Positions 15,704 through 25,470 are shown, counted from the stretch's first letter. The stretch is 47,398 nt of DNA from Bacteroidales bacterium (GCA_017555745.1 JAFZFU010000035.1:1-47398); one strand, 5' to 3'. Translations and numbers: made by a program. The notes: generated by a model not told the origin, from the letters alone.

Positions 15704-16537
15704 TTATCTAAACAGCATCGAGTATTGATACAAATGCAAATGATACATATCATTGGTAGCAAACTCCAACTTTTTGCCTGTATATAGGGTTACCTTTCTA
15801 AAGAAACGCTCTAAACAAGCATATATATTTCTGTCGGCCTTACCCGAAAGATATATCTCGATAGCATCTTGATTAAGACGAAACTGTTTTAGCAACAACA
15901 ACGCATAATAGGCTACATCGTCGGCTGTAGAATATCTATATGTATTCGAAATCAAAAAGTTTTTACTATCAAAAACAGCCACATCGAAATAATCTTTTCT
16001 CAAATATATCTCAACGTTGGTTTTCATTCTGCTTTTTTCCAACAACGGTGTTTCTAGCATTTTGGCATGTTGGCTTTTAACCTTAATACGGGGTATAGCG
16101 ACCTTAAAAGCACTTATTATGGTGTCGGAATAAGCAAACAACGAATAGGCTTGCAATTTTTCAGAAAAGCTGTAGAACACAGTTTCTTTCACATCCAACG
16201 GTATTGTCAAACTAAAATATTCGCGTAGTCTGGCTTGGTCGAAAAGATGTTCGGGAATCCATGTATGTTTATTGGCCGGCACTATAAGTTCTATTTCGTC
16301 CATCAACATATATTCTATGCCAAGGTCCGAAAAAACCTTTTTAATCATTTCTATCACTTGCGACAATGTTTCGGGGTAGTTGCAAGCAACATCGGCAAAA
16401 GCCAATAATTTATTTTTCTCGTTTTCAACTGCAAAAGAAAATCCATTTGTTTCTAAACAAATGGATAGTTTCTTCTGATAATCAGTAGAATTAAAATTTT
16501 CTAATACAGTTTTACTATTTATAAAATAGGATACCAT
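15704..16537 (-). CDS. DUF3822 family protein
   Basis: A 277-residue protein of a family confined to Bacteroidota and regularly coded next to rsmD. Two halves look like actin/ASKHA-type domains: an N-terminal half with KLSICLETNGFSFAVEN and LLAFADVACN, and a C-terminal half with NVEIYLRKDYFDVAVFDSKNFLISN and AIEIYLSGKADRNIYACLERFF. No catalytic motif is visible. The resemblance to ASKHA proteins is my reading of the strand pattern. Function unknown. It shares the minus-strand cluster with rsmD and purC. Confidence 0.8.
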   Translation of the reverse strand: MVSYFINSKTVLENFNSTDYQKKLSICLETNGFSFAVENEKNKLLAFADVACNYPETLSQVIEMIKKVFSDLGIEYMLMDEIELIVPANKHTWIPEHLFDQARLREYFSLTIPLDVKETVFYSFSEKLQAYSLFAYSDTIISAFKVAIPRIKVKSQHAKMLETPLLEKSRMKTNVEIYLRKDYFDVAVFDSKNFLISNTYRYSTADDVAYYALLLLKQFRLNQDAIEIYLSGKADRNIYACLERFFRKVTLYTGKKLEFATNDMYHLHLYQYSMLFR

Positions 16538-16553
16538 ATATTCTTTTTATATT

Positions 16554-17186
16554 TTATTCAAAATTACCATCGGTGATAGGATTATCAAGGTCACCTACCT
16601 TCCAACCCGGATATTTGTTAGCACTTTCCAATTCGGCTATTTTGTTTCTAACATCTTGTTCGTCCAAATCAGCCAACAATACAGACAAGTGAACTTTCAC
16701 TTCGAATACAGGAACTTGGAAACCGCTCTTTTCTACGAAACGAGCTGCCATTTCGAATTCTTCGTTGTCTGTATATGGAATGTATTTTAATTTACCCAAT
16801 TGTTCATCGGTCAAAGCGATTTTCTTTTCTTCGCGCATTTTTTCCAATGGGTTCATAAATACGGTATCACGACGGATAATACCTTGTTTCAAAGCTTCAG
16901 CTTCTGTCATTTCATCAGGCACGTTACCATATTTTTTAACTACAGGCAATTTACCTTCTTTAAGACCCATGATAAGCGAATCCATAGTAGAAGCGTATTT
17001 GCCATAGGTTATTTTGTAACCTTCTTGCAAAGTTCTTATTTCTTTCAATTTTACCACTACGGCGTCTCTTCTTAAAACAAATTCGTTATCGAAACGAACA
17101 GGTTTCATAATGCTGTTATATAAAACGAATGCAAGTACGACTATAACAACAGCTAAAGCAATTTGAAGTATCTTACTCTTTTTCAT
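16554..17186 (-). CDS. Membrane-anchored hypothetical protein
   Basis: A 210-residue protein with one N-terminal membrane segment (ILQIALAVVIVVLAFVLYNSI, about 6-26) and a periplasmic domain starting with a helix and the phrase LQEGYKITYGKYASTMDSL. This layout, a single helix running into a small alpha/beta domain, recalls pseudopilin-like proteins, but there is no prepilin peptidase site. Related proteins occur in many Bacteroidota, often near rsmD; I know no function. It lies 16 nt upstream of the DUF3822 gene. A -7-like box (TATATTTG, 17242-17235) lies upstream. Confidence 0.7.
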   Translation of the reverse strand: MKKSKILQIALAVVIVVLAFVLYNSIMKPVRFDNEFVLRRDAVVVKLKEIRTLQEGYKITYGKYASTMDSLIMGLKEGKLPVVKKYGNVPDEMTEAEALKQGIIRRDTVFMNPLEKMREEKKIALTDEQLGKLKYIPYTDNEEFEMAARFVEKSGFQVPVFEVKVHLSVLLADLDEQDVRNKIAELESANKYPGWKVGDLDNPITDGNFE

Positions 17187-17404
17187 CTTGTAATATCTAT
17201 TTTTTCTTGTTATTTATTGTTTAATTTAGATTTGCAAATATACGCACTTTTTTTCGATATAAAAAAGTTTATTTCGTATTTTCTCGTTCTATTTATCAAA
17301 ACGATATGATTATCAATATTTCTTTAAGTTTATTTATTTTCGATTTTATAGTATCTATTTATTATTTTCTCTCTTATTTTTTCATTAAAAATGCCATAAT
17401 AGCA

Positions 17405-18616
17405 TCATATTTCATTATCTTTTTCTATCAATTTATTGTAGAAAGTAAGCAGCTTTTGAGTCAATAATTCGTTGTTGTAATTGTTTACCACCAAGTCGTA
17501 GGCATTCTTCCCTATCTCGGCGCAAAACTCATCATCGGCAACACATCTCTTTATTTGCATTACGAACTCATCCGGGGTATCGGCTATAAGTATGTTTTTA
17601 CCATCGGTATACTCTATACCCTCTGCTCCTATCGTTGTAGAAATAACAGTTTTTCCCACCGACATTGCCTCTATTATTTTTACCCTTATACCACTGCCAC
17701 TCAAAAGAGGCACGATGTTTATCTTCTTGCTTTCGATAAAATACATGGCATCGGGCACTTCGCCCACTATCGATACATTTCGATACTCGGTATTCATCAA
17801 TATTTGCGGCATCTTACGTCCGGCCAAATACATGCGTGCTTGAGGCACTTCGTTCAAGACTTTAGGCCACACCTTTTCCAAAAACCAATTAACGCCCTCT
17901 AAATTGGGAATCCAATCCATCGAGCCTATATGAAACAACGAATTAGGTTCTTCGTCGACATTATCCATGGTATCGGGAGCTATTATTCCAAAAGGTATCG
18001 ACACAATAGGTTTTCTACAACCGGCCTTTATAAAATAATCGGCATCCTTTTGTGTTATACATGCTATACCATCGTATTGCGATATATGTTCCAACTCATA
18101 AACCTTAAGAGCCAAAGCCAACTTTTTGACATACCAACGCTTAAATATATTTTTGGTACACTTGGCAATCCTCTCCCATATCAAATGCTCTACATTATGA
18201 GCACGCAATATCACCTTGGCGTTGGAGTACTTTCTTATCAGCGGAAGATAGGGAGTAAGAAAAATACTTTCGATATGTATCACATCAAAGGTATCTTCTT
18301 TTAATATCGAAGCCAATTTCTTTGCAAACTCGTGGCTCTCATAACGTTTTACATTATAAGATTCGCCTGTAAGCAATGCCACAAAAGCATCCAGCATATT
18401 TATCTTTAAATCTACATACACCGATTCTAATTGTGTATTAGTGCAATACTCCTCGGTTATCAAATTTTTCTTCACAGGATGCTTGTCCGAACACATTGTC
18501 AACACCTTCAGTGTACAATGTTCGACAATCAAGCCCTGCGTTATGCTGTTCATGGCTATCGTACCTCCATCAACAGGAGGATATGGTGGCTTATTGCATA
18601 GTTGTAATACTTTCAT
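17405..18616 (-). CDS. Glycosyltransferase family 4 (GT-B) protein
   Basis: A 403-residue cytosolic GT-B glycosyltransferase. The N-terminal Rossmann half opens with VLQLCNKPPYPPVDGGTIAM and includes VILRAHNVEHLIWERI; the C-terminal half has FHIGSMDWIPNLEGVNWFL, NIVPLLSGSGIRVKIIEAMSVGKTVISTTIGAEGI, the typical GT4 nucleotide-sugar region with the conserved Glu (IEAM). The HNVEHLIWER motif is shared by a GT4 subgroup of Bacteroidota. Donor and acceptor are unknown; a role in surface polysaccharide or lipid glycosylation is likely. It lies just downstream of the LptF/LptG permease gene (9 nt), so it may be co-transcribed. Confidence 0.9.
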   Translation of the reverse strand: MKVLQLCNKPPYPPVDGGTIAMNSITQGLIVEHCTLKVLTMCSDKHPVKKNLITEEYCTNTQLESVYVDLKINMLDAFVALLTGESYNVKRYESHEFAKKLASILKEDTFDVIHIESIFLTPYLPLIRKYSNAKVILRAHNVEHLIWERIAKCTKNIFKRWYVKKLALALKVYELEHISQYDGIACITQKDADYFIKAGCRKPIVSIPFGIIAPDTMDNVDEEPNSLFHIGSMDWIPNLEGVNWFLEKVWPKVLNEVPQARMYLAGRKMPQILMNTEYRNVSIVGEVPDAMYFIESKKINIVPLLSGSGIRVKIIEAMSVGKTVISTTIGAEGIEYTDGKNILIADTPDEFVMQIKRCVADDEFCAEIGKNAYDLVVNNYNNELLTQKLLTFYNKLIEKDNEI

Positions 18617-18625
18617 GATATTGTT

Positions 18626-20068
18626 TTAGATTTTGTTTTCTTTATTTCGAATAAATGGTTTTGATATACTTTTTATTATCCGTAACCAAGTTCCACGATC
18701 AAATAATCCTGAATCGGTAGTGGCTTTCAATGTAAGAAATATTCCCAAAGGCAACATAGCCAAAGTGGAAATCCACATACCACTTGGAGGCATTGCAGTT
18801 TCGCGAATGGCTTTTATACATATAGTGTTTATCACATAATATAGCACAAAAAATACCACCGACGCCACAAGAGGCAATCCCAAACCTCCTTTACGCACTA
18901 TCGAGCCAAACGGCGCTCCAATAAGAAACAGGACAAAACATGCCAACGACAAGGTAAACTTTTGATGCCATTCTATACCATGCCTATTAATATACTCTAA
19001 ATCGTTTTGAAGTATTTGATTATACATAGCCATATCTTCATTTACCTTACGAGCCGAGCGTAGTGCAAAACGGCGTACGTTTCGTTGTTTCCTTTCGGAC
19101 AAATTATCTATCAAACTAAGCGGATTATCTACTTGCGACAATTCATCTTGCACTACTTTGGGTTTGGCGGTTATCTCGGTTAGCAAATAACTCGACAATA
19201 TTTCTTTCTTAAATTCTTCTACCTTCTTGTCCCTGTTGATATACAAAGTATCCATTGCATCATCAAGCTGACTTACATTCATCATTTGATAGCTACCTCT
19301 GAAATGTTCCTTGTCCACCTTGTTAAAAGCAAATGCCGACAAATCGAAACTCATGGTCTGCTCATCAAATTTCATTCTTGTAAGAGGGCGTGCATACGCA
19401 TTCTGACCTTTTACATCCTCCACATACGAATATCCATCATACATGTCAAAGACCAAAAAACGCTCGTCGGGTGTCACAGTCATTCTTCCGCTATTGGCTA
19501 CCGTTACACTGACATTGCCCATACCATCAGTATGGTCGTAGATAATTATATTTTTAAGATTTTTGTTCTCCTTATCTTTTTGATCTATTCGTATTACATA
19601 TCCATCTATTCCCGAATAGTACTCGCTGGGTTTTATGTTCAGTGCAGGCTTTTTACGCGTCACATCATATAGTGTCATCTTATACTTAAGCACCGCCACC
19701 GGCATCACATTGTTGGCAAAATAGAAAGCCATACCCGTAAGTATAAGCACCAATAAAGCCATAGGCATCATCACTCGTCGTACGGATATACCCCCGGCTT
19801 TCATAGCCACAAGCTCATATTTCTCGCCAAAATTACCCATCGTCATTATAGAAGCAAAAAGGGTAGCAATAGGCAGAGCCATCGGCACGAAAGTGGCAGA
19901 AGCATAAAAGAGCAGTTGGGCTATTATCCAAAAGTCCAACCCTTTGCCCACCATATCGTCGATATACTTCCATAGAAACTGCATAAGCAAAACAAATACA
20001 GCCAATAGGAAGGTAAGCACCAATGGTCCTACAAACGAGCGTAATATAAGCCTGTCTATCTGCTTCAT
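18626..20068 (-). CDS. LptF/LptG-family lipopolysaccharide export permease
   Basis: Inner-membrane permease of the YjgP/YjgQ family, part of the Lpt system that moves lipopolysaccharide from inner to outer membrane. Membrane segments lie at about 13-35, 50-75 and 97-118 (IDRLILRSFVGPLVLTFLLAVF, FVPMALPIATLFASIMTMG), then a large periplasmic beta region (about 125-370), then three C-terminal segments (FTLSLACFVLFLIGAPFGSIVRKGGLG). GAPFGSIVRKGGLG is a strong family marker. The frame can start at TTG 20071, but ATG 20068 gives the expected MKQIDRLI start and 480 residues. It begins 3 nt after the rseP stop. LptF and LptG cannot be told apart here. Confidence 0.92.
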   Translation of the reverse strand: MKQIDRLILRSFVGPLVLTFLLAVFVLLMQFLWKYIDDMVGKGLDFWIIAQLLFYASATFVPMALPIATLFASIMTMGNFGEKYELVAMKAGGISVRRVMMPMALLVLILTGMAFYFANNVMPVAVLKYKMTLYDVTRKKPALNIKPSEYYSGIDGYVIRIDQKDKENKNLKNIIIYDHTDGMGNVSVTVANSGRMTVTPDERFLVFDMYDGYSYVEDVKGQNAYARPLTRMKFDEQTMSFDLSAFAFNKVDKEHFRGSYQMMNVSQLDDAMDTLYINRDKKVEEFKKEILSSYLLTEITAKPKVVQDELSQVDNPLSLIDNLSERKQRNVRRFALRSARKVNEDMAMYNQILQNDLEYINRHGIEWHQKFTLSLACFVLFLIGAPFGSIVRKGGLGLPLVASVVFFVLYYVINTICIKAIRETAMPPSGMWISTLAMLPLGIFLTLKATTDSGLFDRGTWLRIIKSISKPFIRNKENKI

Positions 20069-20071
20069 CAA

Positions 20072-21460
20072 CTAAAATTTACTACTCAACCAGCGGAACA
20101 AATCGTTACCATTGGCATAGATAAGCAATGCAAACAATATTACCATTCCAACGGTTTGAGCATATTCCAAAAACTTATCGCTAGGTTTGCGACGTGTTAT
20201 TATCTCGTAAAGAGTAAACATTACATGACCGCCATCCAAGCCCGGAATAGGTATAATATTCATAAATGCCAATATTATAGACAAGAATGCTGTCATATTC
20301 CAAAATACTGCCCAATTCCACTCTTCGGGGAACAACGAACCTATGGAACCGAAACCGCCCAACTGCGATACCCCCTCTTTGGTAAATATCAACTTAAGCG
20401 ATTTAACGTATGTAACAAGTGTTTCGATACCTATGCTTATTCCCGCAGGTATCGATTCAAAGAATCCATACTCTTTTATCTCCACTGTATATATCTCGGT
20501 AGGCGACTTAAGGTAAGCACCCATCTTGGCCGAACCGTCTAACTGCATCGATAACGACATAAGTTCGCCACCTCTGTAAAAACCTACCACTATTTCCTTG
20601 TCGGCATTAGAAGCCAAGTCGGTCATAAACTCTTTGGCAGTAGGTGTGGCAACTCCGTTGAGCGACACCAAACTATCGCCGGCCATCATACCTGCTTTTT
20701 CGGCTAACGAACCGGCAACAAAGTCTTTTATAACAAACGGATAACGCACCACAAGCAACTGACTATCGACATTATTTATATTGGCCAATATCTGTTCGCG
20801 GATGTCTTTCGGCAATGCAAAGGTAGTATCTTTTCCGTTGCGACGCACTGTTACCTCGGAAGCATCGTCGATAACTAAATATTCCGACACTTCGGCGCTA
20901 TAATGTACAGGTTTATCGTCGATAGCCAATACTATATCTCCATCTTGAAAACCATTAGTTTTTAACACATGAGCATAATCATAACCCATAGTGGCATTTT
21001 GAATAGGCAATTTGGCTTCGCCCCAGCTAAACAATATTGCTACATACAATATCATGGCCACCACAAAGTTTACCAATACACCACCCGATATTATAAGCAA
21101 CCGTTGCCAAGCCTTCTTTGAACGATACTCCCATGGTTGTGGTGTCGATTCGAAATCTTTTGAATCCTTGTTTTCGTCTATCATTCCTGCTATATCGCAA
21201 TAACCTCCAAGCGGAATCCAACCTATACCGAACATCGTATTATCGGGATATTGATCCCACTCTTCGGGAGTAGTGGCGTTAAACCATTTAAAATGCCATT
21301 TGCCATTGAAGCGTTTGGCTTTAAGTATCGAAAATTTGTAGTTAAAGAACAGGTAAAATCGTGTTACTCGAGTTTTAAACAATCGAGCAAAGAAATAATG
21401 TCCCAATTCGTGGACAAATACCAAGAGCGACAAGCTCAATAAAAGTGCTAATATTCTCAT
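20072..21460 (-). CDS. rseP: RseP-type site-2 membrane metalloprotease
   Basis: Intramembrane zinc protease that cuts anti-sigma factors or signal-peptide remnants within the membrane. The zinc motif HELGH is at 17-21 in the first membrane segment, and the partner LDG motif is at 408-410 (IPIPGLDGGHVMF). Between them are PDZ domains (about 170-330; NGFQDGDIVLAIDDKPVHYS and KAGMMAGDSLVSLNGVATPT). At 462 residues it fits the RIP/RseP group. The gene is followed directly by the Lpt permease. dxr lies upstream on the same strand with 17 nt between, the dxr-rseP order seen in many bacteria. Confidence 0.94.
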   Translation of the reverse strand: MRILALLLSLSLLVFVHELGHYFFARLFKTRVTRFYLFFNYKFSILKAKRFNGKWHFKWFNATTPEEWDQYPDNTMFGIGWIPLGGYCDIAGMIDENKDSKDFESTPQPWEYRSKKAWQRLLIISGGVLVNFVVAMILYVAILFSWGEAKLPIQNATMGYDYAHVLKTNGFQDGDIVLAIDDKPVHYSAEVSEYLVIDDASEVTVRRNGKDTTFALPKDIREQILANINNVDSQLLVVRYPFVIKDFVAGSLAEKAGMMAGDSLVSLNGVATPTAKEFMTDLASNADKEIVVGFYRGGELMSLSMQLDGSAKMGAYLKSPTEIYTVEIKEYGFFESIPAGISIGIETLVTYVKSLKLIFTKEGVSQLGGFGSIGSLFPEEWNWAVFWNMTAFLSIILAFMNIIPIPGLDGGHVMFTLYEIITRRKPSDKFLEYAQTVGMVILFALLIYANGNDLFRWLSSKF

Positions 21461-21477
21461 ATTTATCTATATTATAT

Positions 21478-22641
21478 TTAGTTATGTTTATTATCAATCC
21501 ATTGCTGAGATTTCATACGAATCTCAAAATCTGTTTCCATCAAATCGTCCAATGTAGGCTCAGAAATAAAGAATCCTTTATCCATCATATCGTTAATCAT
21601 AACGGGAATATCCAAAAAGCTTATCTTTTCGTCGATAAAACTTTGTACCGCTATCTCGTTGGCAGCATTCATTATACAAGACATATTACCGCCTTTGTTT
21701 ATTGCTTTATAAGCCAAATCGAGGCAACGGAATGTATCTCTATCGGGTTGCAAAAACGATAGTTGAGGATAGTTTATAAACTCAAATTTCGGCAACATCG
21801 ACGATAATCTCATCGGGTAAGAAAAAGCATATTGTATGGGCAACTCCATCGATGGCAATCCCAATTGAGCCTTGATGGAACCATCTTTAAACTCTACCAA
21901 CGAATGCACTATCGATTGAGGGTGCACAACCACCTCTATCTGTTCGGGTTTTACGTTAAAAAGCCACTTGGCTTCTATTACCTCCAGTCCTTTGTTCATA
22001 AGGGTAGCCGAATCTATGGTTACCTTTTTTCCCATTACCCAATTGGGGTGTTTCAAAGCATCACTGACGGTTACATTTCTCAAATCGTCAGTCTTGCGGC
22101 CCAAGAATGGACCACCCGATGCAGTAAGAAAAATTCTTTCGATAGGATTAAAAGTTTCACCTGTCAACGACTGAAATATAGCCGAATGTTCCGAATCGAC
22201 CGGCAAAATAGGCACATTCTTCTTTGCGGCTAAATCGGTTACCAACTTACCGGCTACCACCATCGTTTCCTTATTGGCCAAAGCTATCGTTTTGCCATAC
22301 TCTATGGCTCTTAGCGTAGGACGCAAACCAGCAAAGCCCACCACAGCGGTAAGCACCATGTCGATATCCGACATTTCCATTACGTCTACCATCGACTTAT
22401 CGCCGGCAAACACTTTTATATCGTAGCTCGAAAGAGCCTCTTGAACTTTAGAATAATAGTTTTTATTAGTGATAACTACTGTATTAGGCTTAAATTCGAT
22501 AGCTTGTTGTATCAGTTTTTCGTAGTTGGAATGCGCAGTCAGCACCTCTACCTCAAACAAATCTGAATGATTGCGCACAACATTAAGGGCTTGCACTCCT
22601 ATCGAGCCCGTAGAACCTAATATTGCTATATGTTTTTTCAT
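21478..22641 (-). CDS. dxr: 1-deoxy-D-xylulose 5-phosphate reductoisomerase
   Basis: Converts DXP to 2-C-methyl-D-erythritol 4-phosphate with NADPH, the first committed step of the MEP isoprenoid pathway. The N-terminal NADPH-binding motif is IAILGSTGSIGVQALNVV (about 5-22). The metal and substrate region includes LPVDSEHSAIFQ (about 148-159), LTASGGPF and KVTIDSATLMNKGLEVIEA (about 205-225), all diagnostic. At 387 residues it has normal length. It is the head of the dxr-rseP-lpt permease series. ispE of the same pathway lies at 35863. Confidence 0.97.
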   Translation of the reverse strand: MKKHIAILGSTGSIGVQALNVVRNHSDLFEVEVLTAHSNYEKLIQQAIEFKPNTVVITNKNYYSKVQEALSSYDIKVFAGDKSMVDVMEMSDIDMVLTAVVGFAGLRPTLRAIEYGKTIALANKETMVVAGKLVTDLAAKKNVPILPVDSEHSAIFQSLTGETFNPIERIFLTASGGPFLGRKTDDLRNVTVSDALKHPNWVMGKKVTIDSATLMNKGLEVIEAKWLFNVKPEQIEVVVHPQSIVHSLVEFKDGSIKAQLGLPSMELPIQYAFSYPMRLSSMLPKFEFINYPQLSFLQPDRDTFRCLDLAYKAINKGGNMSCIMNAANEIAVQSFIDEKISFLDIPVMINDMMDKGFFISEPTLDDLMETDFEIRMKSQQWIDNKHN

Positions 22642-22668
22642 CTTTTGTCTTTCTCTTACTTCCTTTTA

Positions 22669-23595
22669 TTAAAAACTAATATATTCGACAGGATTAATAG
22701 CTTTTCCATTGTACCAAAGTTCCAAATGCAAATGTGGACCCGAAGTAAGCTCTCCCGTATTTCCTATAAAAGCTATAGGCTCTCCGGCCCTAACCACATC
22801 ACCGGTATGCTTTAGCAATGCACTATTGTGTTTATACACCGAAATCATATTATTAGGATGCTGGATAGCAATAATATATCCCGTCTTCAAAGTAAAATCG
22901 GAAAACAACACTGTACCATTGTATACCGATTTAATAACAGCATTTTCGCTACCTGCTATATCGATACCGTAATGACGTTTGTGTGGCTCAAACACCGAAA
23001 TAACCTTGCCTTTCAGTGGCGTATAAAACAAATAATCGGTAGGTAAACCTTTGTCCGAAATATTCACATATACATGGTTACCATCTAAATTATCAGCATT
23101 GTCGGCATACGATTTGCTGGATTTTACTTGATATTTATCTTGCGATTCTATTTCGTTTCTCAGCAGCGAATCAGATTTAGACCTCACATCTTCGCCTGGT
23201 TTCACTTTCAAACTATCGCGTTTGTGTTCTTTCTCGCTTATCTCCTCTCCCATTATCAGGGCTTTGATATTTGCAAGCATCAAATCCTGTTCATAAAGTT
23301 TCTGCTCCAACGAGTCGATGGTGGCGGTGCTTTTGTGCACTTGCTCTACAAGGTCGGTTTGCATATAACCGGGTATATACTCGCGTAGCGAAGTAAATGC
23401 AATAAGAATAGTGGTAAGCACCACCAATACTATCACACTCAACCCCACTGCTACAAACAAATTTCTTGCCGACAACTGAAACGACCAACGTTCGCGAAAG
23501 GTTTCGGAGTCCATTATCACAAACCTCTGTTTGTGTCCCATCTCTTTCTTCAACGTTTTTAGTCTTTCGACAATCATATTTCTTTTATTTCCCAT
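22669..23595 (-). CDS. M23-family metallopeptidase, membrane-anchored
   Basis: A 308-residue murein peptidase-type protein. A short cytosolic N-terminus is followed by one membrane segment (LFVAVGLSVIVLVVLTTILIAF, about 46-67), a periplasmic coiled-coil stretch (about 85-125, HKSTATIDSLEQKLYEQD) and a C-terminal LytM/M23 domain (about 195-308). Zinc ligands are visible as RHYGIDI (HxxxD near 212) and HLHLE (288-292). All ligands are present, so it may be an active endopeptidase. The start is uncertain: Met1, Met7 and Met19 all precede the membrane segment. It lies 27 nt upstream of dxr. Confidence 0.9.
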   Translation of the reverse strand: MGNKRNMIVERLKTLKKEMGHKQRFVIMDSETFRERWSFQLSARNLFVAVGLSVIVLVVLTTILIAFTSLREYIPGYMQTDLVEQVHKSTATIDSLEQKLYEQDLMLANIKALIMGEEISEKEHKRDSLKVKPGEDVRSKSDSLLRNEIESQDKYQVKSSKSYADNADNLDGNHVYVNISDKGLPTDYLFYTPLKGKVISVFEPHKRHYGIDIAGSENAVIKSVYNGTVLFSDFTLKTGYIIAIQHPNNMISVYKHNSALLKHTGDVVRAGEPIAFIGNTGELTSGPHLHLELWYNGKAINPVEYISF

Positions 23596-23761
23596 TTGTA
23601 TATATCCTTATATATTATGCATATCAACCTCAGCACTTCTCTCCTATTTTTAAGAATCACATTCCTTTAGTAGCATAAACAAACAACTGTGCACCAACAG
23701 CTTTTTTGCCGTGCACTTCATCAATAGGTTATCAGCACTTCGAAACAATGACAGATAGTTG

Positions 23762-24253
23762 TTATTCTACCGGAGGTTCTTGCTTAATTCGTTCCATTAC
23801 TTCTTCGGTCGACAACTGATTTTTTGTCCAAAATACTATGGCTGCATCATATCCACCTATAGCTTCGCGTTGATCTTCGTCGAAGATATATAAGTATCCG
23901 TTGTCGCGATTATAATACGATGTATTATCGTACTTCTTTTGCATTCTGAAATAATGTTCTTTATTGCTTCTTAGCTTACCCGAACTACCGGTAAAGAATA
24001 TCACTCTTTTGTTTGTAAAATCAAAATCATTACGATATGCTTCGAATATAGCATTCAACTCGGCTGCTTCTTCTTTGTTTAACCACGAAGCATATTCGGT
24101 TTTTTCGTCCGATACATATACAGGCTCTGTAGCCACAGGTGTTTCTACAGTTGAAGTTGTTGTTGTTCTTACTCTTGTTGAAGTTGTTGTTTTAGGAAAA
24201 AAACAACTTGCAAAGAGAACTGATGCCAAAGATATAGCTAAATATTTCTTCAT
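23762..24253 (-). CDS. Putative lipoprotein
   Basis: A 163-residue protein with a lipoprotein signal: MKKYLAISLASVLFASC, where Cys17 would be lipidated. A Thr/Ser/Val-rich linker (TTTSTRVRTTTTSTVETPV) follows, then a globular domain of about 110 residues (EEAAELNAIFEAYRNDFDF, RVIFFTGSSGKL, GGYDAAIVFWTKNQ). I do not recognise the domain. The linker suggests it reaches from the membrane into the periplasm or to the surface. It is 36 nt downstream of the PspC-domain gene. Confidence 0.78.
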   Translation of the reverse strand: MKKYLAISLASVLFASCFFPKTTTSTRVRTTTTSTVETPVATEPVYVSDEKTEYASWLNKEEAAELNAIFEAYRNDFDFTNKRVIFFTGSSGKLRSNKEHYFRMQKKYDNTSYYNRDNGYLYIFDEDQREAIGGYDAAIVFWTKNQLSTEEVMERIKQEPPVE

Positions 24254-24289
24254 TGCTATATTAGTTTTATTGTTTACTTATTTATTGTT

Positions 24290-24484
24290 CTATTGAATAC
24301 GTTGTTGTTCATCGGGAATTATAAGAACCGCCAATATGTATAATATTATGCCGAATCCACAGCATATTACACTAACAGCCCATAGCAATCTTATTATTGT
24401 TGGATCAATATTTAAATGTTTGCCCAAGCCACCACAAACTCCGGCTATTTTTCTATCTGTACAAGATCTATAAAGTTTATTCAA
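24290..24484 (-). CDS. PspC-domain protein
   Basis: A 64-residue membrane protein consisting of one PspC domain: the marker KIAGVCGGLGKHLNIDPTII (about 12-31) runs into a membrane segment LLWAVSVICCGFGIILYILAVLIIP. PspC domains sense or modulate membrane stress with phage-shock-type responses; stand-alone copies are common in Bacteroidota and have no fixed role. It lies upstream of the lipoprotein gene on the same strand. Confidence 0.92.
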   Translation of the reverse strand: MNKLYRSCTDRKIAGVCGGLGKHLNIDPTIIRLLWAVSVICCGFGIILYILAVLIIPDEQQRIQ

Positions 24485-24608
24485 AACAACCTCCTTATAT
24501 TTATTATATTTAAATTTCTATATATCAAATGTATCTACTATTATAGAGCAAATATATTGCGACTGCAAAGATAACAAATTTTCATACAATAACCAAACGT
24601 ATATTTAA

Positions 24609-24932
24609 TTATGCTACATATTTATTATATATTCTCTTATATACCAATATTAATAAAGGCATCGACACCAATACCCATATCAAGAGTATATCGGCAGCCA
24701 ACTCCTCATTTTTTATTCCCACAATGGTGCTTAGCCAATATGGCAACGAATAGGCCATCCACATTATTCCGTTGGCTCTATTGTAGGCCGGGATATCACT
24801 TATCTCATCGTCTTGCACCTTTGAGCCGGCCCAAAACCACATCGGTTTCTTACGAGTCCAAGCATATATGCCTATACCCGTCATGAATAAGCTACAAAGC
24901 CCCATTGTCAAAATCCAGGTTATATTTATCAT
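24609..24932 (-). CDS. Small membrane protein, DUF3784-like
   Basis: A 107-residue protein with three predicted membrane segments (about 3-24, 58-75 and 80-98). The phrase TRKKPMWFWAGSKVQDDEISDIPAYNRANGIMW between the first two segments resembles the DUF3784 family, where a similar FWAG and YNRANG pattern occurs. Function unknown. It is separate from the PspC gene by 124 nt and probably has its own promoter. Confidence 0.7.
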   Translation of the reverse strand: MINITWILTMGLCSLFMTGIGIYAWTRKKPMWFWAGSKVQDDEISDIPAYNRANGIMWMAYSLPYWLSTIVGIKNEELAADILLIWVLVSMPLLILVYKRIYNKYVA

Positions 24933-25076
24933 ATTTAAATCGTTTCTTTGTCAATTATATAGCAATAAACGTTAGAAAAAGGTATTTAGTATAAACAAAT
25001 CCGAAAAATAAATACAAGTATTTCAATAAGCAATACATAAATTCTAAATTTGCAGTCCTAATTCAGAATTTAATTT

Positions 25077-25219
25077 TTCCCCACTACCAAAGTTGGGAAA
25101 CTCTACACATAAAGTTATCATACCCTACTGCAATTCTATATTTCAAACTTTGGAATATTTATTTCATACTTTGAAATATTCGTTCCAAACTTTGGAATTT
25201 ACTTTTGGAGTGGGGATAA
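25077..25219. repeat. Palindrome-array element P2 (three TTTCAAACTTTGAAA-type units)
   Basis: Three 15-bp palindromes, each 7-bp arms around a central C, have centres at 25148, 25169 and 25190, exactly 21 bp apart, with 6-bp linkers. The units differ by paired changes: unit 3 reads TTCCAAACTTTGGAA where others read TTTC and GAAA. Short inverted ends TTCCCCAC (25077-25084) and GTGGGGATAA (25210-25219) bound a 143-bp element, as in P1 at 6293. The rest of 24933-25470 shows no gene. Confidence 0.72.
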
Positions 25220-25313
25220 AGAAGTTTAAGACTGGGAATTGAAAACTTTTTGAGAGGGAACGAAATATTTTATAGCCGTCGGGGACAAAACAAAGGAGTA
25301 TGAAATAGGATAT

Positions 25314-25359
25314 AAAAAAGCGGAAACGCAAAGTAGATAGAATCTTTTGCGCTTCCGCT
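25314..25359 (-). terminator. Terminator of the DUF4293 operon
   Basis: Arms 25319-25332 (AGCGGAAACGCAAA) and 25346-25359 (TTTGCGCTTCCGCT) form a 14-bp stem with one mismatch, followed on the minus strand by a T-run at 25319-25314. Confidence 0.78.
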
Positions 25360-25470
25360 CCATAAGGTTTAAATATTTCCCGAATTTAGTTTTTAACTAT
25401 CTGTCAATAACAAAGCAAGTTTCTTTAATAATAGTCAAAAGCCCAAATTGAATATATCGTTTATGTTTGC

